Assembly: GCA_910574915.1 (NCBI GenBank)
Contig: CAJTCR010000012.1
Coordinates: 1 to 64,000, forward strand
DNA from: Eubacteriaceae bacterium
GTDB lineage: Bacteria > Bacillota > Clostridia > Lachnospirales > Lachnospiraceae
Direction of reading: 5' to 3'
DNA length: 64,000 bases
Part shown: one piece after another, positions 45,421-54,809 of the stretch
Layout of the letters: each line of letters begins with the position of its first letter
Numbering within the stretch: position 1 is the stretch's first letter
Notes under the pieces: generated by a model
What the model was told of the DNA's origin: nothing
Database searches by the model: none
Seen by the model: only the letters and a program-made list of their open reading frames with translations
Translations under genes and position numbers: made by a program

Positions 45421-45440
45421 CTAGAGCGTGTTTGAAAAAG
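45421..45440 (+). repeat. Solo copy of the MITE terminal repeat
   Basis: CTAGAGCGTGTTTGAAAAA matches the tip of the MITE at 6991-7160, but no second inverted copy is found nearby. It is a remnant of a deleted or recombined element, lying between psiE-like and panD terminators. Confidence 0.65.
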
Positions 45441-45443
45441 AAC

Positions 45444-45471
45444 CTGCCGCCTTCACAAACGAAAGCGGCAG
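45444..45471. terminator. Bidirectional terminator, psiE-like and panD
   Basis: CTGCCGC pairs with GCGGCAG around a 14-base loop; seven T follow on the plus strand and TTCTTTTTC on the minus strand. Confidence 0.85.
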
Positions 45472-45485
45472 CTTTTTTTGCTGAT

Positions 45486-45884
45486 CTATTTTACGTAATT
45501 TTCTGTCAGCTCGCCATATTTTTCATAATTGGTGATTCTGGCAATCTGATTCTGCTCATCCACAAAAACGACTTTTGGCTTATGCTCTTTTGCCTCCTCC
45601 GGCGTCATCTGTGCATAGCTCATCAGTATAATATGATCTCCAACCGCCACCTGCCTGGCTGCCGCGCCGTTTAAGCAGATCATGCCGGAGCCTGGTTCTC
45701 CCGCGATCGTATAAGTCTCAAAACGATTGCCGTTTTCAATATCTACGATCTGTACCAGCTCATATTCCAAAATACCTGCCGCATCCAGCAAATCCGTATC
45801 TACCGTAATGCTTCCGACATAATTTAGTTCTGCCTGCCTGACAACCGCACGATGGATCTTTCCTTTTAACATTGTGAGATTCAT
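45486..45884 (-). CDS. panD: Aspartate 1-decarboxylase
   Basis: A 132-aa pyruvoyl enzyme converting aspartate to beta-alanine. Start at the ATG at 45884 ([15 protein letters not shown]) after AAGGAGG. Self-cleavage at Gly-Ser in NYVGSITVD generates the pyruvoyl group; [10 protein letters not shown] near the C-terminus is typical. Last gene of panB-panC-panD, 10 bp after panC. Confidence 0.96.
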   Translation of the reverse strand: MNLTMLKGKIHRAVVRQAELNYVGSITVDTDLLDAAGILEYELVQIVDIENGNRFETYTIAGEPGSGMICLNGAAARQVAVGDHIILMSYAQMTPEEAKEHKPKVVFVDEQNQIARITNYEKYGELTENYVK

Positions 45885-45894
45885 AACTGCCTCC

Positions 45895-46749
45895 TTATCT
45901 TTCAATAATAAAGTTATCGATCAGCCTTGTCTTTCCGATATATACGGCTATTGCAACGAGGACGGAACCATTCGCCGCGTCCAGCTTCTCTATTGGCGTA
46001 ACCGAATCAAAATCCACCACATCTACATAATCAATTTTTGCCATCGGCTCCTTTTCAATCTCCTGTGTAACCGCCTGCTTAACCGCCTGCGCGCTTGTCT
46101 CGCCAGCTTCCACCAGAGCCTTCCCCACATGCAGGCTGCGGTTTAATACAAGCGCCGCCTGCCGCTCCTGTTCATTTAAGTACGTATTTCTGGAACTTTT
46201 TGCAAGCCCGTCTGCTTCACGGATAATCGGACAGCCGACGATTTGCGTGCCTACATTTAAGTCGCGCACCATCCGCCGCACTACGGCAAGCTGCTGCGCA
46301 TCCTTCTGTCCAAAATATGCACGGTCTGGCGTCACGATATGAAACAATTTCAGTACAACCGTCTGCACGCCGCGAAAGTGAATCGGACGGCTTTTTCCAC
46401 ATAATTCCGTCGTCAGCCCGTTCATATCCACATAAGAGCAAAAGCCCGGTGCATACATCTCCTCCGGCTGCGGATGAAAGATCAAGTCCACCCCCGCCTG
46501 CTCGCACAGTTTCGCATCTTTTTCAAGATCTCTCGGATAGCTTTCCAGATCTTCGTTCGGTGCAAACTGCATCGGATTTACAAAAATACTGACAACCACG
46601 CGGTCATTGTCCCTGCGTGCCGCATCGATCAGGCTCTTATGCCCTTCATGAAGATATCCCATTGTAGGAACAAGCCCGACGGAAAGCCCCGCCTTTTTCC
46701 ACTCGCCGACCTGCTGGCGGATACCTTCTATTTTATCTGCTATTACCAT
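45895..46749 (-). CDS. panC: Pantothenate synthetase
   Basis: A 284-aa enzyme that joins pantoate and beta-alanine with ATP. Start at the ATG at 46749 ([13 protein letters not shown]) after AGGAG; a TTG two codons upstream is unlikely. [15 protein letters not shown] (HxGH nucleotide motif), [18 protein letters not shown] and YFGQKDAQQ are canonical. Middle gene of the pan operon. Confidence 0.96.
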   Translation of the reverse strand: MVIADKIEGIRQQVGEWKKAGLSVGLVPTMGYLHEGHKSLIDAARRDNDRVVVSIFVNPMQFAPNEDLESYPRDLEKDAKLCEQAGVDLIFHPQPEEMYAPGFCSYVDMNGLTTELCGKSRPIHFRGVQTVVLKLFHIVTPDRAYFGQKDAQQLAVVRRMVRDLNVGTQIVGCPIIREADGLAKSSRNTYLNEQERQAALVLNRSLHVGKALVEAGETSAQAVKQAVTQEIEKEPMAKIDYVDVVDFDSVTPIEKLDAANGSVLVAIAVYIGKTRLIDNFIIER

Positions 46750-46779
46750 GTTCAAACTCCTGTTTGCCTTCTATGGCAT

Positions 46780-47607
46780 TTAATATAATTTATGAATAAT
46801 CGTCTCGTCCATTTTAAACGTATGCTCCTGCGCCGGAAAAACGCCTTCGGCAATGTCCTTTTTATATGCCGCAAACGCTTCCTTCATCTGGCTGCCGATC
46901 TGCGCATACTGCTTTACGAACTTTGGCGCCATATCCGAATACATCGCCAGCATATCCTGATAGACAAGCACCTGTCCGTCGCATCCGGCGCCTGCCCCAA
47001 TCCCGATCGTCGGTATGCTGATACTTTCTGTCACTTTTTTTGCAAGTGCCTGCGGCACACATTCCAATACAACCGCAAAAGCGCCTGCCTGTTCAATCGC
47101 ACGCGCCTCGCCCAAAATCCGCTGTGCCGCTTCCTCTCCCTTGCCCTGCACTTTAAACCCGCCAAATGCATTTACCGACTGCGGGGTAAGCCCGATATGA
47201 CCGCAGACCGGAATGGATGCCTTTACGATCGCTTTGATGTGTTCGCACACTTCCACGCCGCCCTCAAGCTTTACTGCCTGCGCGCGCCCTTCCTTCATCA
47301 GCCGCCCTGCGTTTACGACCGCGTCATATACCGACGTCTGATAGGACATAAAAGGCATATCCACAATTAAAAGCGCATTTTTCGCACCTCTTGCCACTGC
47401 CGCGCTATGATGAATCATATCCTCCATTGTGACGGATAAGGTATCTTCATAGCCGAGCATCACCATTCCCAGAGAATCGCCTACAAGGATCGCGTCAATG
47501 CCTGCCTCGTCGACCAGCTTCGCCGTCGAATAATCATACGCTGTCAGCATGGACAGCTTTTCGCCCTTCGCCTTTGCCTCCCTGAATGTAACAGATGTGT
47601 TTTTCAT
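46780..47607 (-). CDS. panB: 3-methyl-2-oxobutanoate hydroxymethyltransferase
   Basis: A 275-aa enzyme making ketopantoate from ketoisovalerate and methylene-tetrahydrofolate. Start at the ATG at 47607 ([17 protein letters not shown]); a longer frame runs into the leader. [13 protein letters not shown] and [20 protein letters not shown] are canonical. First gene of panBCD, behind a promoter and a 216-nt leader. A ketopantoate reductase gene is not in the window. Confidence 0.96.
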   Translation of the reverse strand: MKNTSVTFREAKAKGEKLSMLTAYDYSTAKLVDEAGIDAILVGDSLGMVMLGYEDTLSVTMEDMIHHSAAVARGAKNALLIVDMPFMSYQTSVYDAVVNAGRLMKEGRAQAVKLEGGVEVCEHIKAIVKASIPVCGHIGLTPQSVNAFGGFKVQGKGEEAAQRILGEARAIEQAGAFAVVLECVPQALAKKVTESISIPTIGIGAGAGCDGQVLVYQDMLAMYSDMAPKFVKQYAQIGSQMKEAFAAYKKDIAEGVFPAQEHTFKMDETIIHKLY

Positions 47608-47823
47608 AATCCAATTTTCCCTTCTACTAAATAGATTGAACTTTGTCAGGAACCATCCGCACGGTTCCTTTGAACGGCAACATTGGATGACTTTTCCCCT
47701 GCACGCTTTTTGAGTCAAACCTTTTTGCAAAGTATCTGCTCCGTGCCGGCAAAATAACGATTCAAACATTATTTCCACAACTTATTCAGTTTTAATGATA
47801 CAGTTTCTTCTGAATACCGTTCG
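47608..47823 (-). promoter_or_regulatory. Long 5' leader of panBCD
   Basis: 216 untranslated bases between the predicted start and panB. They contain a GGAACC/GGTTCC hairpin about 60 bases before the ATG, a GCACG/CGTGC long-range pair and ATTCAG/CTGAAT. No open frame with an RBS is seen. It may regulate panB; the known 'pan' RNA motif precedes pantothenate genes in other Firmicutes, but a match cannot be confirmed by eye. Confidence 0.45.
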
Positions 47824-47829
47824 TCTGAC

Positions 47830-47858
47830 AATATACCACAAATGGGATGAAATTTCAA
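47830..47858 (-). promoter_or_regulatory. Sigma-A promoter of panBCD
   Basis: TTGAAA (47858-47853), 17-base spacer, TATATT (47835-47830) on the minus strand. Confidence 0.8.
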
Positions 47859-47907
47859 TATTTCGCATAGATGTGTTAAAAAAAAGACAAGCATGAAAAA
47901 CCCTCTG

Positions 47908-48525
47908 TCATGCCATTTTCCGAACGAGAGGGATCAGCACTGCTCCTGCCGAATTGCCAAGCGTAATAACCAAAATGCAGGCTGCCGCCCGGGGCGACCA
48001 CGCGCCGCCTGCAAAAAAATAAAACATATCCGCAATACAGTGTTCAAAGCCGCATAAAATAAAAGCCGCCACACCCAGAAACAAAATCGCCGGATTGCCT
48101 GTAGCCTTATAGCCGTCTACTGCCGCAAACATTAAAAAGCCGCAGAAAACAGCCAGCAGAAACAAGCCCGGCAGTTGGTCGTTTACTTTCACCTCGCAGA
48201 CTGCCGCTGCCAGGCCGCCAATGCCGCTGATCCTTGTCCTGCTTACCGCGGCAGCGGTAAGCCCTGTCCCTGCAAGATTGCCAAACCAGATCACCAAAAG
48301 GCATCCCACATACGACAGCGGCTCATTGACCAGATATCCGACTTTTCCCGTATACAGATTCAGCCCGTGCACACAGATCGTATACAATCCTACCGTAAAC
48401 AGCAGCGCCCCCGCCGTCTTATTTTCCATTGATAAATATACCGTTCCGCCAATGCCGATTGCAATACCGGCGAGCACCGCCAGTGCAAACATGTGCACAT
48501 ACTTTTTTATCTGATTGCGTTCCAT
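47908..48525 (-). CDS. Formate/nitrite transporter (FNT) family protein, short
   Basis: A 205-aa membrane protein with six predicted helices. Start at the ATG at 48525 (MERNQIKKYVHMF) after GAGGAAG. FNT features are IGIGGTVYL-like helix 1, GNLAGTGL, the central-pore region GFEHCIADMFYFFAG with the conserved His, and GNSAGAVLIP. It is shorter than the ~260-285 aa of FocA/NirC, mainly at the N-terminus and loops, so the transported anion (formate, nitrite or other) is uncertain. It follows a small CxxC protein gene by 13 bp. Confidence 0.8.
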   Translation of the reverse strand: MERNQIKKYVHMFALAVLAGIAIGIGGTVYLSMENKTAGALLFTVGLYTICVHGLNLYTGKVGYLVNEPLSYVGCLLVIWFGNLAGTGLTAAAVSRTRISGIGGLAAAVCEVKVNDQLPGLFLLAVFCGFLMFAAVDGYKATGNPAILFLGVAAFILCGFEHCIADMFYFFAGGAWSPRAAACILVITLGNSAGAVLIPLVRKMA

Positions 48526-48538
48526 TTGCGTTCTTCCT

Positions 48539-48769
48539 CTAATATTCCTTTGCCACATCGCTTAACCCGTACATTTCCTTAAATTCCTGCAAATCCTTTT
48601 CATCGCGCACAAACATTACCTCGTGGAATTTCCCGGTACGCTGGTCTTTAAATCCGGCGACCTGTTCCCCGTTGCAAATGCTGCACTTTAAGACCGGCTT
48701 TTCATTTACCTTGTCGTATTCCCGTTTTTCGACTGTCTGCTTTTTACAGGTTTTCTTTTGAAACAACAT
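48539..48769 (-). CDS. Small CxxC protein, unknown function
   Basis: A 76-aa protein not recognised by function. It carries KCSICNGEQVAGF (CxxC) and a charged C-terminal half (VRDEKDLQEFKEMYGLSDVAKEY). ATG at 48769 with GGAGAGG upstream. In the same direction as the FNT-family gene 13 bp downstream, so probably co-expressed. Similar short proteins are common in Lachnospiraceae (from memory). Two cysteines alone are not enough for a classical zinc finger. Confidence 0.7.
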   Translation of the reverse strand: MLFQKKTCKKQTVEKREYDKVNEKPVLKCSICNGEQVAGFKDQRTGKFHEVMFVRDEKDLQEFKEMYGLSDVAKEY

Positions 48770-48948
48770 GCTACCAATCCTCTCCTGCCATTGCTTCTAT
48801 TATTATATGTGAAAACCTGTCATTACGCAAGAACTATTCCTGATATCGTATCCGCTCCACGAGCGACTCTTTTTTCAGGTTTCTGCTCAGCAGATAAGAA
48901 AGCACAGCCTGCAACTCATAAAACTACCGATCTTATAAAAACAGAAAA

Positions 48949-48964
48949 GGACTCCGAAGAGTCC
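48949..48964 (-). terminator. Terminator after gdhA
   Basis: GGACTC-TTCG-GAGTCC, a short stem with a stable tetraloop, followed on the minus strand by TTTTCTGTTTTT. Confidence 0.9.
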
Positions 48965-48992
48965 CTTCCCATTCGCATTTTTCAACTACGCT

Positions 48993-50369
<1,377 letters not shown>

Positions 50370-50371
50370 TT

Positions 50372-50400
50372 ATTTTATTATGAAATGTGCGAGACTGCAA
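50372..50400 (-). promoter_or_regulatory. Sigma-A promoter of gdhA
   Basis: TTGCAG (50400-50395), 17-base spacer, TAAAAT (50377-50372) on the minus strand, 45 bases before the ATG. Confidence 0.75.
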
Positions 50401-50452
50401 GATATTTTTCATAATTTGGGAAATTTCCTAATTTTATTAAGCTAAAGTTCTT

Positions 50453-50680
50453 CTATTCTATCAATTCAAATCGATATTTCTGCTGCACTTTTGGGTACTT
50501 CTTATGATCCACCTCAGAAGCAAATAATTCATATGGCCTCACATATATGCCGTAATCTCCATACAACGCCTTATACACAACATATAGTTCTCCTGTTTCT
50601 GAATGCTTTGCCACAGCCATCACATAATAATCATTTCCTTTAAAATGTCGATATTTTCTTTCCACTTCAATTTTTCTCAT
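50453..50680 (-). CDS. DUF1653 family protein
   Basis: A 75-aa beta-rich protein with the DUF1653 pattern: [32 protein letters not shown]...[18 protein letters not shown]. Function unknown. It is the last of three AT-rich minus-strand genes (dCTP-deaminase-like, membrane protein, DUF1653), starting 21 bp after the membrane protein gene. Confidence 0.88.
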   Translation of the reverse strand: MRKIEVERKYRHFKGNDYYVMAVAKHSETGELYVVYKALYGDYGIYVRPYELFASEVDHKKYPKVQQKYRFELIE

Positions 50681-50701
50681 AATTATACACCCAAAATTCG
50701 T

Positions 50702-51166
50702 CTAAGATTTTTCTTTTTTAGATTTCAAATCATCTAATAATGCCATTACGTCCTTAAAAAAACTATATAAATACGCCAATAAGCATATTAAACAAAGCCC
50801 TCCAGTAAGGACTAACGTAATCCATAAATTATCCGCCGTTATTGTCCCTTTATAATAACCGATAATTTCAGTCGCCTGATTCACTGCCAAACCAACGATA
50901 AAAGCTAATAAAAAACCACTAAACATTAGTTTTTTCAGTTCATCCAGTTTCTGCCGATTTACCCGTTCTTTTACCTCAAGATCCGCTTCCCGAATCAATT
51001 CTTCTTTGTATTCTTGTCGTATTTCCTGAATAATTATCTTTTTTCTCTGTTCTCTCAATGATGCAATAAGTTCGTTTCTCTCTTCCTCTGTAGCCTCTTC
51101 CCTAATAAGTTCTTCTTTCGCCTTCATTACCGCATCAAGTATTCTATCTAATTCTTTTTCACCCAT
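50702..51166 (-). CDS. Uncharacterised 154-aa protein with coiled coil and two membrane helices
   Basis: Not recognised. Residues 1-75 are strongly charged and helical (EEATEEERNELIASLREQRKK), likely a coiled coil; helices at about 77-97 (FSGFLLAFIVGLAVNQATEI) and 112-137 (LWITLVLTGGLCLICLLAYLYSFF) are membrane segments. ATG at 51166 lies 1 bp after the stop of the dCTP-deaminase-like gene, so the two are tightly coupled. A membrane partner of the nucleotide-binding-like protein is a possible reading, without direct evidence. Confidence 0.7.
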   Translation of the reverse strand: MGEKELDRILDAVMKAKEELIREEATEEERNELIASLREQRKKIIIQEIRQEYKEELIREADLEVKERVNRQKLDELKKLMFSGFLLAFIVGLAVNQATEIIGYYKGTITADNLWITLVLTGGLCLICLLAYLYSFFKDVMALLDDLKSKKEKS

Positions 51167-51167
51167 A

Positions 51168-51755
51168 TCAGTCCAATATTTTATCCCACAAAGATTCTAA
51201 ATATCTGTCATCAAACTTAGCTCCTCGAAACTCCCCGCTTTCATTTTGATAATGTGCATTTTGTTTATTTTGATACAATTTATCGGAAGCAGGTATTCCG
51301 TCCAATTCTTCAAATACAATCTGTGCAATCGTAAAACCTGCATGAATTCTAATCGGATAATCAGTCGCATTAAACAACCCTATACTCAAATGTCCCATAT
51401 ACGTGGAATTACAATGCTGACTGCTTACAAGCAGCCCTAACCTCGTATAGCTTGTTTTTGGCCGAAGATGGGCGGTAAGATCATCCGGCAGTTTAAGAGT
51501 TTCTCCCAAAGAAACCAGGATATATTCTTTTGGTGATATCACGTATCCTTCTTTTGCTATCTCAATCTGCTGATAAATCCGATCAATCCCATCCTGTTTA
51601 GATATATCCAGACAATATACTTCTTTCTTCATAACTGTAATATAATTTCCAATCGTGACATCATAAGACTCACTTTGCAAATTTTTTTCGACAAAAGGCG
51701 TAATGAGTTCGCTCGTCTGTGCCAACTCCCTTATTCTTTTTTCTGTAAGAATCAT
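51168..51755 (-). CDS. dCTP deaminase/dUTPase-fold protein lacking usual catalytic residues
   Basis: A 195-aa protein of the Dcd/DUT fold: SYDVTIGNYI, PKTSYTRLGLLVSSQHCNST, HAGFTIAQIVFEEL and NAHYQNESG line up with E. coli Dcd (RSSLARLGL, NSGKLPLALRPG, DAKYRNQQG). However, the catalytic Glu of deaminases (in VLEFYN) is Gly126 in SIGLFN, and the Asp of dUTPases is Asn116. It is therefore perhaps a nucleotide-binding or regulatory form. RBS GGGGG lies 12 bases before the ATG. It heads a three-gene AT-rich unit. Confidence 0.75.
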   Translation of the reverse strand: MILTEKRIRELAQTSELITPFVEKNLQSESYDVTIGNYITVMKKEVYCLDISKQDGIDRIYQQIEIAKEGYVISPKEYILVSLGETLKLPDDLTAHLRPKTSYTRLGLLVSSQHCNSTYMGHLSIGLFNATDYPIRIHAGFTIAQIVFEELDGIPASDKLYQNKQNAHYQNESGEFRGAKFDDRYLESLWDKILD

Positions 51756-51789
51756 AATACGATATACCCCCTGCTTATTCTTTCACTTT

Positions 51790-51990
51790 GCCAAGTTCAC
51801 ATTCTGTTACTTTGCTAACTGCCTTTTTATATTAATAAAATCAACAAACAGAAATAAATAAGTCTACCTTGCCAACTTGACCGGTTACAGGTAGACTTTT
51901 AGCTAATCTGGGAGGGCAGCCACTTTATACTACAAAGTATAACATGATCAGCCTATCCTTTAATTGTTTATAATATATCACATATAGGAA
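51790..51990 (+). pseudogene. Degenerate holin-like toxin cassette
   Basis: 51861-51869 pairs with 51889-51897 as a hairpin followed by four T, and downstream comes CTGGGAGGGCAGCCACTT. From memory, this terminator plus GGGCAGCCAC block follows small holin-like toxin genes in many Firmicutes. Upstream, the plus-strand frame ending at 51860 (…LIKSTNRNK) is toxin-tail-like but has no start codon or RBS, so the toxin appears dead. This makes up most of the 330-bp gap between the dCTP-deaminase-like and LRR genes; nothing else is seen there. Confidence 0.35.
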
Positions 51991-52024
51991 CTATTTTCAA
52001 GACCGTTTTTGATATTACATAAAA

Positions 52025-52062
52025 GGCAGAAACCTCCTCCCAAAAAAAGTTCGGTTTCTGCC
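52025..52062 (-). terminator. Terminator after the surface-protein operon
   Basis: A perfect ten-base inverted repeat (GGCAGAAACC with GGTTTCTGCC) followed on the minus strand by TTTTATG. It follows the LRR protein stop at 52086. Confidence 0.85.
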
Positions 52063-52085
52063 ATTTTACTTATTGCCTAAGCAGC

Positions 52086-53654
52086 CTAAACCCCCTGCTT
52101 TTTCCCAACAATCACAAGCCCGCATCCAACAAATACAAGCCCGCAGATCAAAAACAGGAACGGATCAATCGTGCCGTCTGCCGTCTTTGGCGTTTCATCC
52201 AGTGTATGGCTGCCGGAAGTCGTTCCTGCATATGCCCCGTAAGAACTGCTGTTTGAATTCGAGGCGCCAGATGAGGCTGCCTTCGTTGTACCCGCTGTAC
52301 TGCCATCGCCTGTGCTGTTGCTGGACGAACTGCCAGAAGAGCCGCCGGATGAAGCTGTGCCGGAGCTGCCGGAAGATGCATTGCTGCCTCCTGCGCTGCT
52401 TCCAGAACCTTTTCCTGACCCGCTGCCGGAACTGGAGCCGCCCGAACTGCTGCCGGAACCGCCGGAAGAGCCACCGAGGTCAATCGATGTGCTGCCTGCG
52501 CCGCTTTCGTCTACTTCATCGTTCGAGCTGGAGCTGGAGCCGCCGCTGCCGATATTGGATGTATTTTCACTGACATCCACACTCACACTGCCGCCCGAAG
52601 AATCATCCGAGCTGTCATCGTTATCGTCACTGCTGTCAGAAGAGCTGCCGCCGTCCAGGCTGGAAAACGGATAACCAGCCGAAGCCGCAAACGTCTCTGC
52701 CGCAGAATTGCTGTATCCTGTAATAGAGTCCGGTGCCCATCCTGACTGTGAACCGATCGAGGTGACAGAACGCGGAATGGTAATGGAACTGATTCCGCTG
52801 CCGGAAAATGCACCGCTTTCGATCGTCGTCAGGCTGCCTGGCAGAGATAACGACGACACTCTGCTGCAACCAGCCAGCGCGCCGCTGCCGATAATCCTCG
52901 TATTGGAGTTTAACGACACGCTCGACTTGCCGACTGGAACCATAATTAATCTTGTTAAAGAAGCATTGTACAGGCACCCGCCGTCAGACGCATATGCCGA
53001 ATTGCCGGAAGCTACATTGATCGTAGACAGGCTGGAACAGCCGGATAATGCACTGCCGCCAATGCTTGAGGTACTTGCCGGGATTGAAATTGCCGACAAG
53101 TTGGTACAATTTGCAAACGCACTGTCGCCGATGCTCGTCACTCCAGACGGGATCGACATTGAGCTAAGCCCTGAACAGCCTGAAAACGCACCGCTGCCAA
53201 TGCTGCTGACGCCTGCCGATATTGCAATGCTTGACAAAGCGCGGCATCCGCTGAACGTAGACGCGGGAATCGAAGAAATCGAAGCCTGCAAGCTGACAGA
53301 ACTCAATCCGCTGCACCCTGCAAACACTCCGCTGCCCATGTTGGTCACACTGCCCGGAATGGTCACATTTGATAATGACGTACAGTTTGCAAACGCGCTG
53401 TCGCCGATGCTCGTGACACTGCCTGGAATGCTGACACTGCTGATTGCTTTGCCGGAAAATGCCCCGGCGCCAATGGATGTTACTTCCGAAGGTATCGTGA
53501 CTGCCCCGCCTCCGCCGTGATACGCTGTCAGCACACCGCCGGAGATGGTCATATCTGCATTCGATGCGAATACACTTTCACACGGTATCAGGAATAATAC
53601 CATTGCCAATGCCATAAATATGGCTGACCACTGTTTGATTTTTGAATTATTCAT
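52086..53654 (-). CDS. BspA-type LRR surface protein with variant sorting signal
   Basis: A 522-aa protein; start at the ATG at 53654 (MNNSKIKQWSAIF) after AAGGAG. Signal peptide to about residue 31 (ESVFA-SNA). Residues about 35-330 are tandem BspA/Treponema-type leucine-rich repeats (CTSLSNVTIPGSVTNMGSG). Residues about 340-480 are a Ser/Gly/Asp-rich wall-spanning linker. The C-terminus is ETPKTADG, a membrane helix and KKQGV: a cell-wall sorting signal, with PKTAD in place of LPxTG. It begins 5 bp after the sortase B gene and is the obvious sortase substrate. Probable adhesin. Confidence 0.88.
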   Translation of the reverse strand: MNNSKIKQWSAIFMALAMVLFLIPCESVFASNADMTISGGVLTAYHGGGGAVTIPSEVTSIGAGAFSGKAISSVSIPGSVTSIGDSAFANCTSLSNVTIPGSVTNMGSGVFAGCSGLSSVSLQASISSIPASTFSGCRALSSIAISAGVSSIGSGAFSGCSGLSSMSIPSGVTSIGDSAFANCTNLSAISIPASTSSIGGSALSGCSSLSTINVASGNSAYASDGGCLYNASLTRLIMVPVGKSSVSLNSNTRIIGSGALAGCSRVSSLSLPGSLTTIESGAFSGSGISSITIPRSVTSIGSQSGWAPDSITGYSNSAAETFAASAGYPFSSLDGGSSSDSSDDNDDSSDDSSGGSVSVDVSENTSNIGSGGSSSSSNDEVDESGAGSTSIDLGGSSGGSGSSSGGSSSGSGSGKGSGSSAGGSNASSGSSGTASSGGSSGSSSSNSTGDGSTAGTTKAASSGASNSNSSSYGAYAGTTSGSHTLDETPKTADGTIDPFLFLICGLVFVGCGLVIVGKKQGV

Positions 53655-53659
53655 TTGCG

Positions 53660-54802
53660 TCACTCCTTCTTCGCTATGAGGAACAGCCTGCCGTCCTGCA
53701 CATAGCTGTTGCACGTCGATAACGTCAGCAATTCATCCCCATACGAAATGTCAATCTTTTGGTCAAACACCGTTAATTGCTGGATATTTGCCAAAAATGC
53801 CTGAAACTCTTCTTTATTTGAAGCATTCAGGAAATTATAATACCGAAACGTGTGGTCATCCTGATAGTTCACCTTGGACAAACACACCGCCACAATCCGG
53901 TATTCTGCCTTTTCATAGATCGTGTCAAACACCAGCTTCTGATGGTTTTTAAAATACTCCTGATCCATAAAGCTCTTTAGACCGCCAAACATCGTGCCGT
54001 CCCGCATATTGTGCCCATAGATAATCAGGTTTGTATCCCGGTTGACATAATCATTTCTTGCATCTACAAACAATGTACCATGATCGCTTTCCTTTTTTTC
54101 AAAATCATGGTGCAAATAAAAATCTGCGTTTTTTTTGCCTGTCTGCATAACCGGATAATTGATCACCGTTCCCTCAATCGACAGCCAGCCCGCCAGATCC
54201 TTATTTTGCTTATACAGCTCTTTGTATTTTTTTAAAACGGTCAGATCAGCCGGATCGATCTTCTTTTTTACATTCTTCTTATTTTTCGAAGCCTTTGTAT
54301 TTTTTGCAGATCCCTTGCTCTTTTCCTCTGTTTCACCGGAATCCCCCTGTTCATCATCCACAGACGACTCGCGAATCAGATGCCCGGTCAGATTCTGCAT
54401 ACTTTGGAGCCGTTCAAACTCCTGGCTCTCCAAATGCTCCTGCCACAGCGTCACGCCATAATATCCCAGACAGACCACCGCGGCGAGGATACACATCACG
54501 CCCGCTACGCCGAGCTTTTTTCCCTTTTGCTTTTGTTCCTCTTTCTCACGTTTTTCTTCCAGTAATTTCTGGGAATTTTGCGCAAGCACATCCATCACAT
54601 ACCAGGAAAAGGAAATCCCCAGCTTTGTGCGGAAAATGATTTCCTTGTTCCTGATTAGAGTGTAGAGCCTCACGGCGACATCGGGTTCCGTAATGTCAAG
54701 CTCCTTCGTAATGAAGTCGATCTTCTTGGCATCCTCCTGCGCCGCAAGATACTCTTCATAGGTATTAAATTCATAATCGCCTATTTTGTATTTTCCACTC
54801 AT
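53660..54802 (-). CDS. srtB: Class B sortase with long N-terminal cytoplasmic region
   Basis: A 380-aa transpeptidase. Residues 1-95 are an unusual soluble N-terminal region (YEFNTYEEYLAAQEDAKKID...), then a membrane helix (about 98-118), a Lys-rich linker, and the sortase domain (about 180-380): INYPVMQTGKK, DFYLHHDF, IIYGHNM with the catalytic His, and LTLSTCNSYVQDGRLFLIAKK with the catalytic Cys and Arg. Typical SrtB is about 240-280 aa, so the first 100 residues are extra. Between the giant repeat protein and the LRR protein genes, spaced by 7 and 5 bp. Confidence 0.93.
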   Translation of the reverse strand: MSGKYKIGDYEFNTYEEYLAAQEDAKKIDFITKELDITEPDVAVRLYTLIRNKEIIFRTKLGISFSWYVMDVLAQNSQKLLEEKREKEEQKQKGKKLGVAGVMCILAAVVCLGYYGVTLWQEHLESQEFERLQSMQNLTGHLIRESSVDDEQGDSGETEEKSKGSAKNTKASKNKKNVKKKIDPADLTVLKKYKELYKQNKDLAGWLSIEGTVINYPVMQTGKKNADFYLHHDFEKKESDHGTLFVDARNDYVNRDTNLIIYGHNMRDGTMFGGLKSFMDQEYFKNHQKLVFDTIYEKAEYRIVAVCLSKVNYQDDHTFRYYNFLNASNKEEFQAFLANIQQLTVFDQKIDISYGDELLTLSTCNSYVQDGRLFLIAKKE

Positions 54803-54809
54803 GCCCTGC

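Noticed and set aside
52312-52674. 120-codon plus-strand frame rich in Pro, Glu and Leu
   Set aside because: Mirror of the Ser/Gly-rich linker of the LRR protein; low-complexity artefact.
52708-53520. 270-codon plus-strand frame
   Set aside because: Antisense shadow of the repetitive LRR gene; codon bias follows the minus strand and there is no RBS.
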